A stretch of DNA of 59,552 bases from Neobacillus soli NBRC 102451 (GTDB lineage Bacteria; Bacillota; Bacilli; Bacillales; Cytobacillaceae): positions 1-59,552 of the forward strand of contig NZ_BCVI01000041.1 of NCBI RefSeq assembly GCF_001591665.1. The letters are read 5' to 3'. The notes under the pieces were generated by a model. It ran no database searches. It worked only from the letters and a program-made list of their open reading frames with translations, and was not told the origin of the DNA. This document shows, in pieces, positions 1-8,002 of this stretch. Position 1 is the stretch's first letter; each line of letters starts with the position of its first letter. The position numbers and the translations under genes are program-made.

Positions 1-42
1 ACAATTCTCAAAGTCGAAAATTATATACTTTCTTATCTTTTA

Positions 43-84
43 AGAAAAGCCAGGCTTTTAATTTAAAGCCAGGCTTTTTTTTTT
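43..84 (+). terminator. Rho-independent terminator of the gene left of the window
   Basis: Two copies of AAAGCCAGGCTTT lie five bases apart and can pair with each other. A run of about ten T follows. It must close a gene outside the window; in B. subtilis that neighbour of cotE is ricA (ymcA). Confidence 0.75.
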
Positions 85-225
85 GAATTTTTATCCATAC
101 CACTGATTCGGCAGAAGCTTCTTCCCCCTCTTTTTAAAGTACAGGCGTTTAAAGCACATACATCAAAATCCCGCATAAAATGAACTATGACTAAACTTTT
201 AACCAGTATTCACAAAAATATATAT

Positions 226-253
226 CACACTAGTCTACAAATTAGCATACGAT
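226..253 (+). promoter_or_regulatory. possible sporulation (SigmaK or SigmaE) promoter of cotE
   Basis: CATACGAT at 246-253 resembles the -10 of SigmaE (CATACAnT) and SigmaK (CATAnnnTA). An AC dinucleotide about 17 bases upstream fits the short SigmaK -35. B. subtilis cotE is known to use SigmaE and SigmaK. The match is weak and rests partly on that knowledge. Confidence 0.3.
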
Positions 254-286
254 GAAATGAAAATGAATGAGGAGGGTTCGCGCAAA

Positions 287-832
287 ATGGGAGAATATAG
301 AGAGATAATTACAAAGGCCGTAGTTGCGAAAGGGCGAAAATTCACCCAGTCCAATCATACGATTAGCCCGGCGCACAGTCCAACAAGTATTCTTGGCTGT
401 TGGATTATCAACCATAAATACAACGCGAAAAAAGTCGGCAAGACTGTAGAGATACACGGATCATATGACATCAATGTTTGGTATTCATTTAATGATAATA
501 CCAAAACTGAGGTGGTAACGGAACGTGTTCAATATACAGATATCATCAAGCTAAAATATCGTGACAATGACTGTCTTGATGACAATGAAATTGTTGCTCG
601 AGTGCTGCAGCAGCCTAACTGTTGTGAAGCAGTCATCTCCCCTAATGGCAATCGCATCATTGTCCATGTCGAAAGGGAATTCCTCGTTGAGGTCATTGGC
701 GAAACAAAAGTTTGTGTGCGTGTCAATCCTGAGGGCTGCAAGGATGAAGATGACGAATGGGGTATGGATGTCGACGACGAAGAATTCGAGGAACTTAATC
801 CGGATTTCTTAGTCGGCTCAGAAGAGGAATAA
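287..832 (+). CDS. cotE: outer spore coat morphogenetic protein CotE
   Basis: CotE forms the layer on which the outer spore coat assembles in the mother cell; it recruits many outer coat proteins after SpoIVA-dependent localisation. The product is 181 residues, the usual CotE length, and begins [20 protein letters not shown] as in B. subtilis. The acidic C-terminal tail (residues about 150-181, rich in Asp and Glu, ending LVGSEEE) is the region known to recruit partner coat proteins. I start at 287 because GGAGGG lies at 271-276; the in-frame ATG at 257 has no ribosome binding site. A strong terminator follows directly, so the gene is monocistronic here. In B. subtilis mutS follows at once; here mutS is 38 kb away. 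Confidence 0.97.
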   Translation: MGEYREIITKAVVAKGRKFTQSNHTISPAHSPTSILGCWIINHKYNAKKVGKTVEIHGSYDINVWYSFNDNTKTEVVTERVQYTDIIKLKYRDNDCLDDNEIVARVLQQPNCCEAVISPNGNRIIVHVEREFLVEVIGETKVCVRVNPEGCKDEDDEWGMDVDDEEFEELNPDFLVGSEEE

Positions 833-836
833 AGAT

Positions 837-867
837 ACTAGGAAGGTAATACTTCCTAGTTTTTTTC
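837..867 (+). terminator. cotE terminator
   Basis: ACTAGGAAG (837-845) and CTTCCTAGT (852-860) form a perfect nine-pair stem with a six-base loop, followed by seven T. Confidence 0.9.
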
Positions 868-952
868 TTATTCCTATCATTGTATGAAGAATTTCCTAAC
901 TTTAGAATTTTAGATGGTTTTCGAAGCAAGCTATTTCTAGGAGGTGTTCTAA

Positions 953-1153
953 ATGGAGCCGAGACAGCCTGGAAATAAAAAGCTGCCTGATTTTGATCAA
1001 TTGAACGACCGATTGATTGCTGAAAGTTCTCCTTCGCCAATGTTGGTCATTAAAACGAATCTTGACCCGAAGGATGCTGCTGAAAATAACCCGTATTATC
1101 ATAATGGAGAAGTCAACGATCCAAAAGCAATGAAGGAATATTTTGAGGAATAA
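953..1153 (+). CDS. small conserved-looking hypothetical protein
   Basis: A 66-residue, hydrophilic, acidic protein with no signal peptide, membrane segment or cysteine. AGGAGG at 939-944 sits eight bases before the ATG and a hairpin follows the stop, so it looks like a real translation unit. The sequence is rich in Pro and Asn (for example DPKDAAENNPYYHNGEVNDP) and probably mostly unstructured. I do not recognise the family. Its position beside cotE might suggest a sporulation role, but nothing in the protein itself shows this. Confidence 0.65.
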   Translation: MEPRQPGNKKLPDFDQLNDRLIAESSPSPMLVIKTNLDPKDAAENNPYYHNGEVNDPKAMKEYFEE

Positions 1154-1155
1154 GA

Positions 1156-1180
1156 GAAGCCAGGATTTATTCCTGGCTTC
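1156..1180. terminator. hairpin between convergent genes
   Basis: GAAGCCAGGA and TCCTGGCTTC form a ten-pair stem. The stop codon of the leftward acetyltransferase gene lies inside it. The T tract is poor, so termination strength is uncertain on both strands. Confidence 0.5.
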
Positions 1181-1718
1181 TATCCCATTCAGGTTTTAAT
1201 AAAGATAATACAACCGTATCATGAAATTGATTATTTTGGTGGATATAGCCGCGCAGTAATCCTTCCTTGATAAAGCCATGCTTCATAAGTAAATGGATGG
1301 ATGCCTCATTTTCGGGGTAAACAACAGCCCCAATTCGATATAAATCTAATCGATTGAAACTAAAATCAAGCACTTCTTTAATCGCCTCTGAGGCATAGCC
1401 CATTCTCCAAAAGGAGGGATGGAGTTCATAACCGATTTCGGCACGTTTATTATTCAGCTGTAAACCATTAAGACCTACCGTTCCGATGATTCGTTGATTT
1501 TCTTTTAGCTTAATTCCCCAGCGGATCCCGCGTTTATCAAGAAAGTTCTTAAGAAACATATCAATTAATCTTGTCGCTTCGACCTGTAAGGTGAACCGAT
1601 TGGTCCCATAAAACCGGGTCACTTCTTCTAAAGATAAAATTCCGTATAGGTCATCAACATGCTGATGGGTTATTTCAATTAATTTTAATCTTTTTGTTTC
1701 TAAAATAGGAAAATTCAC
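1167..1718 (-). CDS. GNAT family N-acetyltransferase (RimJ/RimL-like)
   Basis: Predicted acetyl-CoA-dependent N-acetyltransferase of the RimJ/RimL type, which modifies protein N-termini or small amines; the substrate here is unknown. The 183 residues start with the typical LETKRLKL strand, have the central beta-strand pair around IIGTVGLNG, and the acetyl-CoA binding stretch EIGYELHPSFWRMGYASEA (about residues 94-112), followed by the NEASIHLLMKHGFIKEG motif that closes the fold. The start is GTG, chosen because GAGGTG lies just upstream on the minus strand. It is convergent with the small gene at 953 and shares its hairpin. Confidence 0.88.
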   Translation of the reverse strand: MNFPILETKRLKLIEITHQHVDDLYGILSLEEVTRFYGTNRFTLQVEATRLIDMFLKNFLDKRGIRWGIKLKENQRIIGTVGLNGLQLNNKRAEIGYELHPSFWRMGYASEAIKEVLDFSFNRLDLYRIGAVVYPENEASIHLLMKHGFIKEGLLRGYIHQNNQFHDTVVLSLLKPEWDRSQE

Positions 1719-1843
1719 CTAAAACACCTCGTATATCTAGCGAAATATAGTATATTAACTTAAATTTTCCTCTTTAGTGTATAACGTGCAAACGTAAAAG
1801 AAAAGAAATAATTCCCTTTAGCTAAATCTTGTTCAATTAGCGA

Positions 1844-2557
1844 TTAAGAATAGGTAATTGTTTGTCCTGGTTTAATCGGATGGACCTTTATCCTTTCATC
1901 ATTTACATAATGCGAAACCATTTCAGGTGTACCAGTTAAAAAGTCGAAACCAAAATGCATGGGGATTACCTCTTTTACCTTCAATAGCTGAATGGCCTTG
2001 GCCGCTTCCCGTGGTCCCATCGTAAAAACATCACCAATTGGCAGGATGGCGATGTTGGGCTGATAGAGTTCCTGGATCAAAGCCATATCACCAAACACAT
2101 TCGTATCTCCAGCATGGTAAATAGAAAAGTCTTTCCCAAGGCGTAAACAAAAGCCCATCGGTTCGCCTCCATAAATTATTTTTCCGTTTTCCACAAATGC
2201 TCCAGAATGGTCAGCATGGACAGCTGTTAAGGACATATCTTTAACTACTCGCGTACCACCTTTATTAATGGGCAGTACATTCTCGACACCTCGCTGCATC
2301 AGTAACTGTGACAATTCCCAGCCTGCTATCAGGGTAGCGTTTGTAAGTCCGGCTAATCTGACAGCATCTTCTGCATGGTCTCGGTGACCATGTGTCAAGA
2401 GAATGTAGTCACAATCCAAGATTGTTTCTGTAAACGAGTGCGGGAATAGGGGATTATTTTGCACCCAGGGGTCAATCAGGATTTTCTTCCCCCCAGCAGT
2501 TTTGATATAAAAGGCTCCAAAGCCTAACCAGGTAATTTCTAATGGATTTTTGCTCAT
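1844..2557 (-). CDS. metallo-beta-lactamase-fold hydrolase, UPF0173 (YtkL-like)
   Basis: A 237-residue metal-dependent hydrolase of the UPF0173 group, cytoplasmic, with unknown physiological substrate. The zinc-binding signature THGHRDHAED lies at about residues 55-64, with further ligands in AVHADHSG, YHAGDTN and the C-terminal PMHFG, in the order normal for the fold. AGGAGG precedes the ATG. It is divergent from the MerR regulator at 2668, and the shared promoter region carries a MerR-type operator in a 19-bp spacer facing this gene, so it is probably the activated target of that regulator. The inducing signal is not visible. Confidence 0.9.
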   Translation of the reverse strand: MSKNPLEITWLGFGAFYIKTAGGKKILIDPWVQNNPLFPHSFTETILDCDYILLTHGHRDHAEDAVRLAGLTNATLIAGWELSQLLMQRGVENVLPINKGGTRVVKDMSLTAVHADHSGAFVENGKIIYGGEPMGFCLRLGKDFSIYHAGDTNVFGDMALIQELYQPNIAILPIGDVFTMGPREAAKAIQLLKVKEVIPMHFGFDFLTGTPEMVSHYVNDERIKVHPIKPGQTITYS

Positions 2558-2589
2558 AAATGATGCCTCCTCTTGTCTTTTTCTTGTTA

Positions 2590-2634
2590 AGGTTACAGCT
2601 TAGAGTTGAGTCTAAGTCAATAGCCATTTATGAT
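2590..2634. promoter_or_regulatory. divergent promoter with MerR-type operator
   Basis: On the minus strand TTGACT (2615-2620) and TAACCT (2590-2595) are separated by 19 bases, the over-long spacer typical of MerR-activated promoters. The spacer region contains the palindrome CTTAGAGTTGAGTCTAAG (2599-2616). On the plus strand TTGAGT (2606-2611) and TATGAT (2629-2634) are 17 bases apart and drive the regulator gene, so bound regulator would also repress itself. Confidence 0.75.
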
Positions 2635-2667
2635 AAAAGTAATAAATGAGTTAAAGGGGCGAGTATA

Positions 2668-3042
2668 ATGTTTACGATAGGGGAAGTGGCTGCGAAAACA
2701 GGATTGTCAACCCATACATTACGCTATTACGAAAAACAGGAAATCATACCATTTCCCAAAAGGGTGAACGGCAAGGACCGAGTCTATTCGGAAAAAGATA
2801 TTACCTTTATAAACTTTATTTGTAGTTTAAAAAGCACGGGGATGAGCCTGGAAAATATCAAGGAAATTGTTAAGGATGGCTGCATATTGGAAAAGGAGAT
2901 TCCCAGTATTTCCGGGCTGTTAATCAGAAGGAAAGAAATCCTTCAAAAACACTTAGAAAAATTAAGGGTGCAAAAAACAGACTTGGAAGAAATTATAAAA
3001 CTAACAGAAAATAAAATCGCTGCCTATAACTCTATGTTGTAA
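2668..3042 (+). CDS. MerR family transcriptional regulator
   Basis: A 124-residue MerR-type DNA-binding protein. The N-terminal winged helix (MFTIGEVAAKTGLSTHTLRYY, with the RVYSEKD wing) spans about residues 1-70, followed by a long dimerising coiled coil (about 75-118, rich in Lys, Glu and Leu). There is only one cysteine, Cys74, so a classic three-cysteine metal site is absent; the signal may be an organic or redox one. It is transcribed away from the UPF0173 hydrolase gene and the operator between them suggests it activates that gene and represses itself. Confidence 0.92.
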   Translation: MFTIGEVAAKTGLSTHTLRYYEKQEIIPFPKRVNGKDRVYSEKDITFINFICSLKSTGMSLENIKEIVKDGCILEKEIPSISGLLIRRKEILQKHLEKLRVQKTDLEEIIKLTENKIAAYNSML

Positions 3043-3092
3043 CCCAGGTGCGTAAAAAGGAACAGAATTAACTGATTTATATAAAGGGAACG

Positions 3093-3752
3093 GTGTGTGG
3101 TGTTAGGATGCAGCAATCGAAGTATATCGATTTAATAGAAAACGATTTATTACCACAAATAAATTTATCCACTAATAGCCCCTTTGACCCAATCATCGTA
3201 AACAATCTGTCAACTTCATGGAAAACAATCGGGAGCGGCAATTATGCCGGAGTATTTTCCCATGTTTCGCATCCAAAGCGGGTGGTAAAAGTATATGGAC
3301 GCAGCCATGAGGAGCTTAAAAAGGAAATAGATGTCTATAAAAAATTGGGAACCCATGAATCTTATTCTACTTTATTTGCGTATGGGGATAACTATTTAGT
3401 ACTAAAAAAGCTTGAGGGAATTACCTTATTTGATGCGGTTGTGAAGGGGATTCAAATCCCGAAACTGGTGATTGAGGATATCGACCAAGGCCTGGACTAT
3501 GCCCGGTCTGTTGGTTTAAATCCCTTTGATGTTCACGGTAAAAATGTTGTCATGTTTGAGGGAAGAGGGTATATCGTTGACGTTTCGGATTTTTATAAAC
3601 AGGGTTATTGCCGGAAGTGGGATGATTTGAAAAAGGCTTATTACAAGATTTATCAACCGTATCTTTATAAATACCATCCACCGATACCATTTTTTTTCGT
3701 TAACGGGGTCCGAAAAGGATATCGGCTGTATCGCAGAATGAAAAAGAAATAG
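3093..3752 (+). CDS. protein-kinase-fold protein (YrzF-like)
   Basis: A compact kinase-like protein of 219 residues, resembling the small B. subtilis YrzF group. Visible kinase elements are a glycine loop (IGSGNYAGVF), a lysine in RVVKVYGR, a catalytic-loop-like FDVHGKNVV and the metal-binding-like DVSDF. The C-terminus is very basic (RKGYRLYRRMKKK). The physiological substrate is unknown. The start is uncertain: GTG at 3093 has AAGGG four bases upstream, while ATG at 3108 has a weaker GGTG. It lies upstream of the Lgt-like and radical SAM pair in the same direction, 84 bases apart, but co-transcription is not proven. Confidence 0.75.
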   Translation: MCGVRMQQSKYIDLIENDLLPQINLSTNSPFDPIIVNNLSTSWKTIGSGNYAGVFSHVSHPKRVVKVYGRSHEELKKEIDVYKKLGTHESYSTLFAYGDNYLVLKKLEGITLFDAVVKGIQIPKLVIEDIDQGLDYARSVGLNPFDVHGKNVVMFEGRGYIVDVSDFYKQGYCRKWDDLKKAYYKIYQPYLYKYHPPIPFFFVNGVRKGYRLYRRMKKK

Positions 3753-3835
3753 CGAAAAATAGCTGTTAAATATACCTAATATTCTGATAGTATGGAAATG
3801 ATACAAGACTTATTTTTAGATAGGAGGAGCCCTAG

Positions 3836-4579
3836 GTGAATTTCCCTGTCTATATATTTGGAATTCATCCCCATTTGTTATTAGAAGCGCTAGCTTACTT
3901 CATTGGCTTTCGTGTGTATTTATATACACGAAATAAAGAACGGATTCCAATCGATAAAGCGCTTTGGGTGGTAGTCGGTGCCACATTAGGTGCGGCGCTA
4001 GGTTCAAAGCTGCTTTATTGGTTGGAGGACCCGGGAAAAACACTAGAAAATTGGAATAATCTTATTTATCTAATCGAAGGGAAAACGATTGTCGGCGGAT
4101 TATTAGGCGGTCTAATCGGCGTGGAAACAGCCAAGAAATGGATCGGCTGGACGCGTTCGACCGGGGATGATTTTGTTCTGCCCTTGATCGTAGGGATGAT
4201 GATTGGAAGAATCGGCTGCTTTTTAACAGGCTTGGATGACCATACATACGGTGTGGCAACCACTTGGATGACTGGTGTTGATTTCGGAGATGGAATCAAG
4301 CGTCATCCCACACAGCTCTATGAAATATTCTTTTTAGGAATGCTTATTTTCGTCCTTTTTCAAATAAAAAGGAAAAAGACCGGCTGGGAAGGATTATTGT
4401 TCCAGTTATTCATGCTCAGTTATTTATCGTTTCGCTTCATGATTGATTTTATCAAACCCACACCGCACCCTTACTGGATCCTCAACAATATTCAACTTGC
4501 AAGTTTACTAGGAATCGCGTATTACCTCTGGCTAATCAATAAAAAACAAACGGAAAGAAGGAGAGAAATCCATGCCTAA
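3836..4579 (+). CDS. Lgt-like polytopic membrane protein lacking the catalytic histidine
   Basis: Related to prolipoprotein diacylglyceryl transferase, which moves diacylglycerol from phosphatidylglycerol to lipoproteins. The 247 residues have about seven membrane segments, the Lgt-like GRIG (124-127) and HPTQLYE (157-163) motifs. However, the HGGL motif of true Lgt reads VGGL (Val86 in place of the essential His), and the GN..NGE signature reads GCFLTGLDD. It therefore probably does not do the Lgt reaction but may still bind phospholipid. GTG start with AGGAGG at 3822-3827. Its stop overlaps the next gene, a radical SAM enzyme, by eight bases, implying coupled translation and a joint function. 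Confidence 0.8.
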   Translation: MNFPVYIFGIHPHLLLEALAYFIGFRVYLYTRNKERIPIDKALWVVVGATLGAALGSKLLYWLEDPGKTLENWNNLIYLIEGKTIVGGLLGGLIGVETAKKWIGWTRSTGDDFVLPLIVGMMIGRIGCFLTGLDDHTYGVATTWMTGVDFGDGIKRHPTQLYEIFFLGMLIFVLFQIKRKKTGWEGLLFQLFMLSYLSFRFMIDFIKPTPHPYWILNNIQLASLLGIAYYLWLINKKQTERRREIHA

Positions 4580-5993
4580 TCGACCTTATTTATTTTATGA
4601 ATTAACCAACAGCATATGTTCGACCTGTTTGCGAAAAGTAGAGGCAAAGGTCATTATCGAAAATGAAAAGGTCTACCTTGTGAAGCATTGTATGCAGCAC
4701 GGGAGAGAGAAGGTTTTGATTTCTACTGATGTTGCCTATTATAAGTGGTGCCGCGAGTTTATCAAGCCTTCGGAAATGCCGTATCGCTGGAATACACCAA
4801 TTAAGTACGGCTGCCCATATGATTGTGGACTATGCCCTGATCATGAGCAGCATAGCTGTTTAACGCTGTTAGAAATAACGGAGAGATGCAATTTAAAATG
4901 TCCGATTTGCTATGCAGAATCCTCACCGCAAAAGGGAAGCTTCCGCAGCATGGAAAAAATTGAATTTATGCTTGATAATATCATTAAAAATGAACGCCAT
5001 GCGGATATTGTCCAAATCAGCGGTGGGGAACCAACGATCCATCCACAGTTTTTTGAGATACTTGATCTGGCAAAATCAAGACCGATTCGGCATATAATGG
5101 TTAATACCAATGGGCTTCGGATTGCCACTGATAAAGAATTTGTGAAGCGGCTTGCTACCTATTCACCGGGCTTTGAAATCTACCTTCAATTTGATAGCTT
5201 TGAAAAAGAAGCACTCGAAGAATTAAGAGGCGTCGATTTAAGAGATATTAGACAAAAAGCAATCGAGAATTTAAATGAGTACAATATTTCCACTACACTT
5301 GTTGTCACATTGAAAAAAGGGTTAAACGAACATGAGGTGGGAAAAATCATTCAATATGGCTTGAAACAGAAATGTGTCCGTGGGGTAACCTTTCAGCCCA
5401 TTCAGGCGGCAGGAAGATTGGAGGAATATGACCCATCGACCAATCGCTTAACATTGAGTGAAGTAAGACAGATGATTATCGACCAATCCAATGTTTTTGG
5501 GCCAACGGATATCATCCCTGTTCCCTGCCATCCAGACTGTCTAGCGATGGGGTATGCCTTAAAACACGACGGTGTGGCAACACCATTAACAGGCTTAATC
5601 GATCCGAACATATTATTAGAGGGAGAACGGAATACAATTGTATTTGAACAAGATGAAAATATTAAAAATATGATATTTAAATTGTTTTCTCTGAATCATT
5701 CACCGGATTCGTCGGCATTATCATTGCAGGATTTATTATGCTGCCTGCCAAAAGTATCAATGCCAGGGCAAATCGGCTATGATAACGTGTTTCGGGTAAT
5801 TATTATGCAATTTTTAGATGCTTATAATTTTGATGTCCGCTCGGTCAAAAAATCCTGTGTTCATATTGCCCATCCAGATGGTCGAATCATCCCGTTTGAT
5901 ACTTATAATTTATTTTACCGTGATGAGAAAGAGCTGGAGCTGAAGAAAATTCAGGCCGAGCTTGAAGGGAGAACCTTTATTAATGCGGAATAG
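4572..5993 (+). CDS. radical SAM protein of the tetraether-synthase/MJ0619-like group
   Basis: A 473-residue radical SAM enzyme. The cluster motif CNLKCPIC (Cys106, Cys110, Cys113) binds the [4Fe-4S] cluster that cleaves S-adenosylmethionine, and GGEP lies at 151-154. Extra cysteines precede it: Cys16, Cys19, Cys40, Cys60 and the GCPYDCGLCPDHEQHSC block (Cys81, Cys85, Cys88, Cys96), with CHPDC (319-323) further on. This layout matches the archaeal MJ0619/Tes family, which joins lipid chains by C-C bonds and carries several metal sites. Substrate here is unknown. Coupled to the Lgt-like gene, so a lipid substrate is plausible by inference. Ribosome binding site AAGGAGAG lies inside the upstream gene. 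Confidence 0.85.
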   Translation: MPNRPYLFYELTNSICSTCLRKVEAKVIIENEKVYLVKHCMQHGREKVLISTDVAYYKWCREFIKPSEMPYRWNTPIKYGCPYDCGLCPDHEQHSCLTLLEITERCNLKCPICYAESSPQKGSFRSMEKIEFMLDNIIKNERHADIVQISGGEPTIHPQFFEILDLAKSRPIRHIMVNTNGLRIATDKEFVKRLATYSPGFEIYLQFDSFEKEALEELRGVDLRDIRQKAIENLNEYNISTTLVVTLKKGLNEHEVGKIIQYGLKQKCVRGVTFQPIQAAGRLEEYDPSTNRLTLSEVRQMIIDQSNVFGPTDIIPVPCHPDCLAMGYALKHDGVATPLTGLIDPNILLEGERNTIVFEQDENIKNMIFKLFSLNHSPDSSALSLQDLLCCLPKVSMPGQIGYDNVFRVIIMQFLDAYNFDVRSVKKSCVHIAHPDGRIIPFDTYNLFYRDEKELELKKIQAELEGRTFINAE

Positions 5994-6347
5994 TCGATAA
6001 GAGCGGGTTCATAACGACCGTTTGGGTTGAGGAAAGGGAGAAACGGTCGATAAGAGCGGTTCATAACGACCATTTGGGTTGAGGAAAGGGAGAAACGGTC
6101 GATAAGAGTAGATCATAACGACCGTTTGGGTTGAGGAAAGGGAGAAACGGTCGATAAAAGTGGTTCATAACGACCTTGGGTTGAGGAAAGGGAGAAACGG
6201 TCGATAAGAGCGATTCATAACGACCGTTTGGGTTGAGGAAAGGGAGAAATGGTCGATAAGAGCGGTTCACAACGACCATTTGGGTTGAAGAAAGGGAGAA
6301 ACGGTTGATAAGAGCAGGTCATAACGACCATTTGGGTTGAAAAAGGG
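5994..6347. repeat. array of seven 52-bp hairpin-forming tandem repeats
   Basis: Units begin TCGATAAGAG at 5994, 6047, 6099, 6151, 6201 and 6253, and TTGATAAGAG at 6305; lengths are 53, 52, 52, 50, 52, 52 and about 43 (partial). Each holds CGACCGTTT and, about 17 bases later, AAACGGTCG, so it can fold as a nine-pair stem spanning the junction of the loop GGGTTGAGGAAAGGGAG. Some units carry A for G in the left arm or T for C in the right arm. There are no unique spacers. It begins right at the stop codon of the radical SAM gene. Confidence 0.93.
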
Positions 6348-6400
6348 TCATGATGGGTTAATAGGAACAAAAAGTATTCTTAAAAAAAGGAGGAGGTTAT

Positions 6401-6688
6401 TTGAATCAGAATCCAGGAAAAAAGACCGACGGATCACTAAAAGACTTATGGATTGGAATTGGCATAACTCTTGGTATTTACCTGCTGGGATTATTAATTA
6501 TATTTGTGTATCCTTCGATATTTTTTGCGTATATGTGTGTCGCCATCATTGGACTGGTGGTGTTTCCGGTCATTAGTTTTTCGAAGGGGAAGAGTCGGTT
6601 AGGGCAAGGGGCATTAATTGGTCTGGGTTTAAATATATTGTTATTTACTGCCTGTTTTGGAATCCTTATTTCCGGACTGGGTGGATAA
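6401..6688 (+). CDS. small membrane protein, function unknown
   Basis: A 95-residue protein with a short charged N-terminus and three predicted membrane helices (about residues 17-35, 38-58 and 70-92). It starts with TTG, supported by AAGGAGGAGG at 6388-6396. I do not recognise the family. It is followed 16 bases later by the flavin reductase gene, whose ribosome binding site lies just after the stop here, so the two are probably co-transcribed. Confidence 0.75.
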   Translation: MNQNPGKKTDGSLKDLWIGIGITLGIYLLGLLIIFVYPSIFFAYMCVAIIGLVVFPVISFSKGKSRLGQGALIGLGLNILLFTACFGILISGLGG

Positions 6689-6704
6689 ATGGGAGGAAAA
6701 TAAA

Positions 6705-7172
6705 ATGGATGATCGTCAATTTCGAAACGCAATGGGAAATTTCGCGACAGGGGTAACAGTGGTGGCAACAGAAGTGGATGGTCAGGTGCACGGTATGACT
6801 GCAAATGCCTTCATGTCTGTGTCACTCAATCCGAAACTCGTGGTAATCTCAGTAGCCGAAAAAGCACAAATGCTTGAAAAAATAAAACGGAGCGGTACAT
6901 TTTCGATAAATATACTCACCGCGGATCAGCAGGAACTCTCGCTGATTTTTGCCGGACAGGTGAAAGAACATCAAGAAATAGTATTTGACCGACTGGGCGA
7001 AGTACCGGTTTTGCCGGGGGCTTTAACACAAATTGCTTGTGAAGTATCGTCTTCACATATAGAGGGTGATCATACACTATTTATCGGCAAAGTCCTAGGA
7101 ATTCACGTTAATGATTCAGAACCGCTAATCTATTTTAATGGAAAATACTTTTCGCTGGTTGAGAATACATGA
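6705..7172 (+). CDS. flavin reductase domain protein (HpaC-like)
   Basis: A 155-residue FMN-binding split-barrel protein of the HpaC/DIM6 type, which uses NAD(P)H to reduce free flavin for two-component monooxygenases. The family start FRNAMGNFATGVTVVAT, the TANAFMSVSLNP loop and the RSGTFSINIL segment are all visible. I start at 6705 after GGGAGGA (6691-6697). The HpaB-type oxygenase on the opposite strand at 8058-9500 is an obvious possible partner, though a LysE-type exporter gene lies between them. Confidence 0.88.
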   Translation: MDDRQFRNAMGNFATGVTVVATEVDGQVHGMTANAFMSVSLNPKLVVISVAEKAQMLEKIKRSGTFSINILTADQQELSLIFAGQVKEHQEIVFDRLGEVPVLPGALTQIACEVSSSHIEGDHTLFIGKVLGIHVNDSEPLIYFNGKYFSLVENT

Positions 7173-7189
7173 CTAAAAGGAATAGAAAA

Positions 7190-7231
7190 GAGGGTGTCCC
7201 GTCATAGGTGAAATTGGGATGCCCTCCTTTT
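7190..7231 (+). terminator. terminator of the flavin reductase unit
   Basis: GAGGGTGTCCC (7190-7200) pairs with GGGATGCCCTC (7216-7226), with two G-U pairs, and is followed by a T-rich tail. Confidence 0.85.
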
Positions 7232-7284
7232 GATTTAATGGTAATGTAATGATTGATTACAAATCGCTTGGTGCCTGACACCGA

Positions 7285-7917
7285 CTATGAATGAGACTTT
7301 TCAAGGGCAAGTTTTAGGCCAAAACCTAGCAGGGCAAACCCGGTTATACCTTGAACAACCTTTTGGGTAGATGGTTTTTTCATAAATGCACTGATCTGAT
7401 TGATTAAATAAATATATAGGAAAAACCAAAGTGCAGTTAACACAGTGTAGGTTATTCCCATAATTAGAAACGGAAAAAAGGTATTACTTTCAGGATTCAC
7501 AAATTGCGGTAAAAAGGTTAAAAAGAAAATGGCCACCTTCGGGTTTAGTAGATTTGTAAGAAACCCTTGGCGAAAACAAGATTTTTGCCCGTACTTGCTT
7601 TCTATATTTGTATCCTGGCCTTCGACTGCATCATTTTTTCTCAAGGACCATAATGTTTTAAAGCCAATATATACTAAATAGACAGCCCCTACATATTTGA
7701 AAATCGAAAATAAGAGGGCTGATTTCACAATAATGGCGGAAAGGCCAATTACTGCGGCAAAGGTATGGATAAAGAGGGCGCAGCAAGTACCAAAAACGGT
7801 TTTAAAACCACCTGATTTTCCAATGGAGAGCGTGTTCCTTGTTGCCATGGCCGTATCCGGACCAGGTAAAATAATGAGAAAAATACACATAAGAATAAAT
7901 AAGTAAAAATGCTGCAC
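7285..7917 (-). CDS. LysE/RhtB family exporter
   Basis: Membrane exporter of amino acids or related small molecules. The 210 residues have about six hydrophobic helices and the LysE family signature near the start (ILPGPDTAMATRNTLSIGKSGGF), plus the FLTNLLNPKVAIFFLTFLPQF segment typical of RhtB-like proteins. It begins with GTG, preceded on the minus strand by a TAGGAAA element. The terminator at 8003-8045 belongs to the gene behind it, so it is transcribed alone. Substrate cannot be told from sequence. Confidence 0.9.
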   Translation of the reverse strand: MQHFYLFILMCIFLIILPGPDTAMATRNTLSIGKSGGFKTVFGTCCALFIHTFAAVIGLSAIIVKSALLFSIFKYVGAVYLVYIGFKTLWSLRKNDAVEGQDTNIESKYGQKSCFRQGFLTNLLNPKVAIFFLTFLPQFVNPESNTFFPFLIMGITYTVLTALWFFLYIYLINQISAFMKKPSTQKVVQGITGFALLGFGLKLALEKSHS

Positions 7918-8002
7918 GGTAATTTCCTACCTTCAGATAATTTTTAAAATTTAATTATTATTAATTTAACATATCTGAAGACCTTTGCGGAAAAAAGTTA
8001 AT

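Noticed and set aside
6061..6279. 72-codon minus-strand frame inside the repeat array
   Set aside because: It is a translation of the 52-bp repeat (YRPFLPFLNPNGRY repeated) and has no ribosome binding site.
5994..6347. CRISPR array
   Set aside because: The 52-bp units abut without unique spacers and there are no cas genes.
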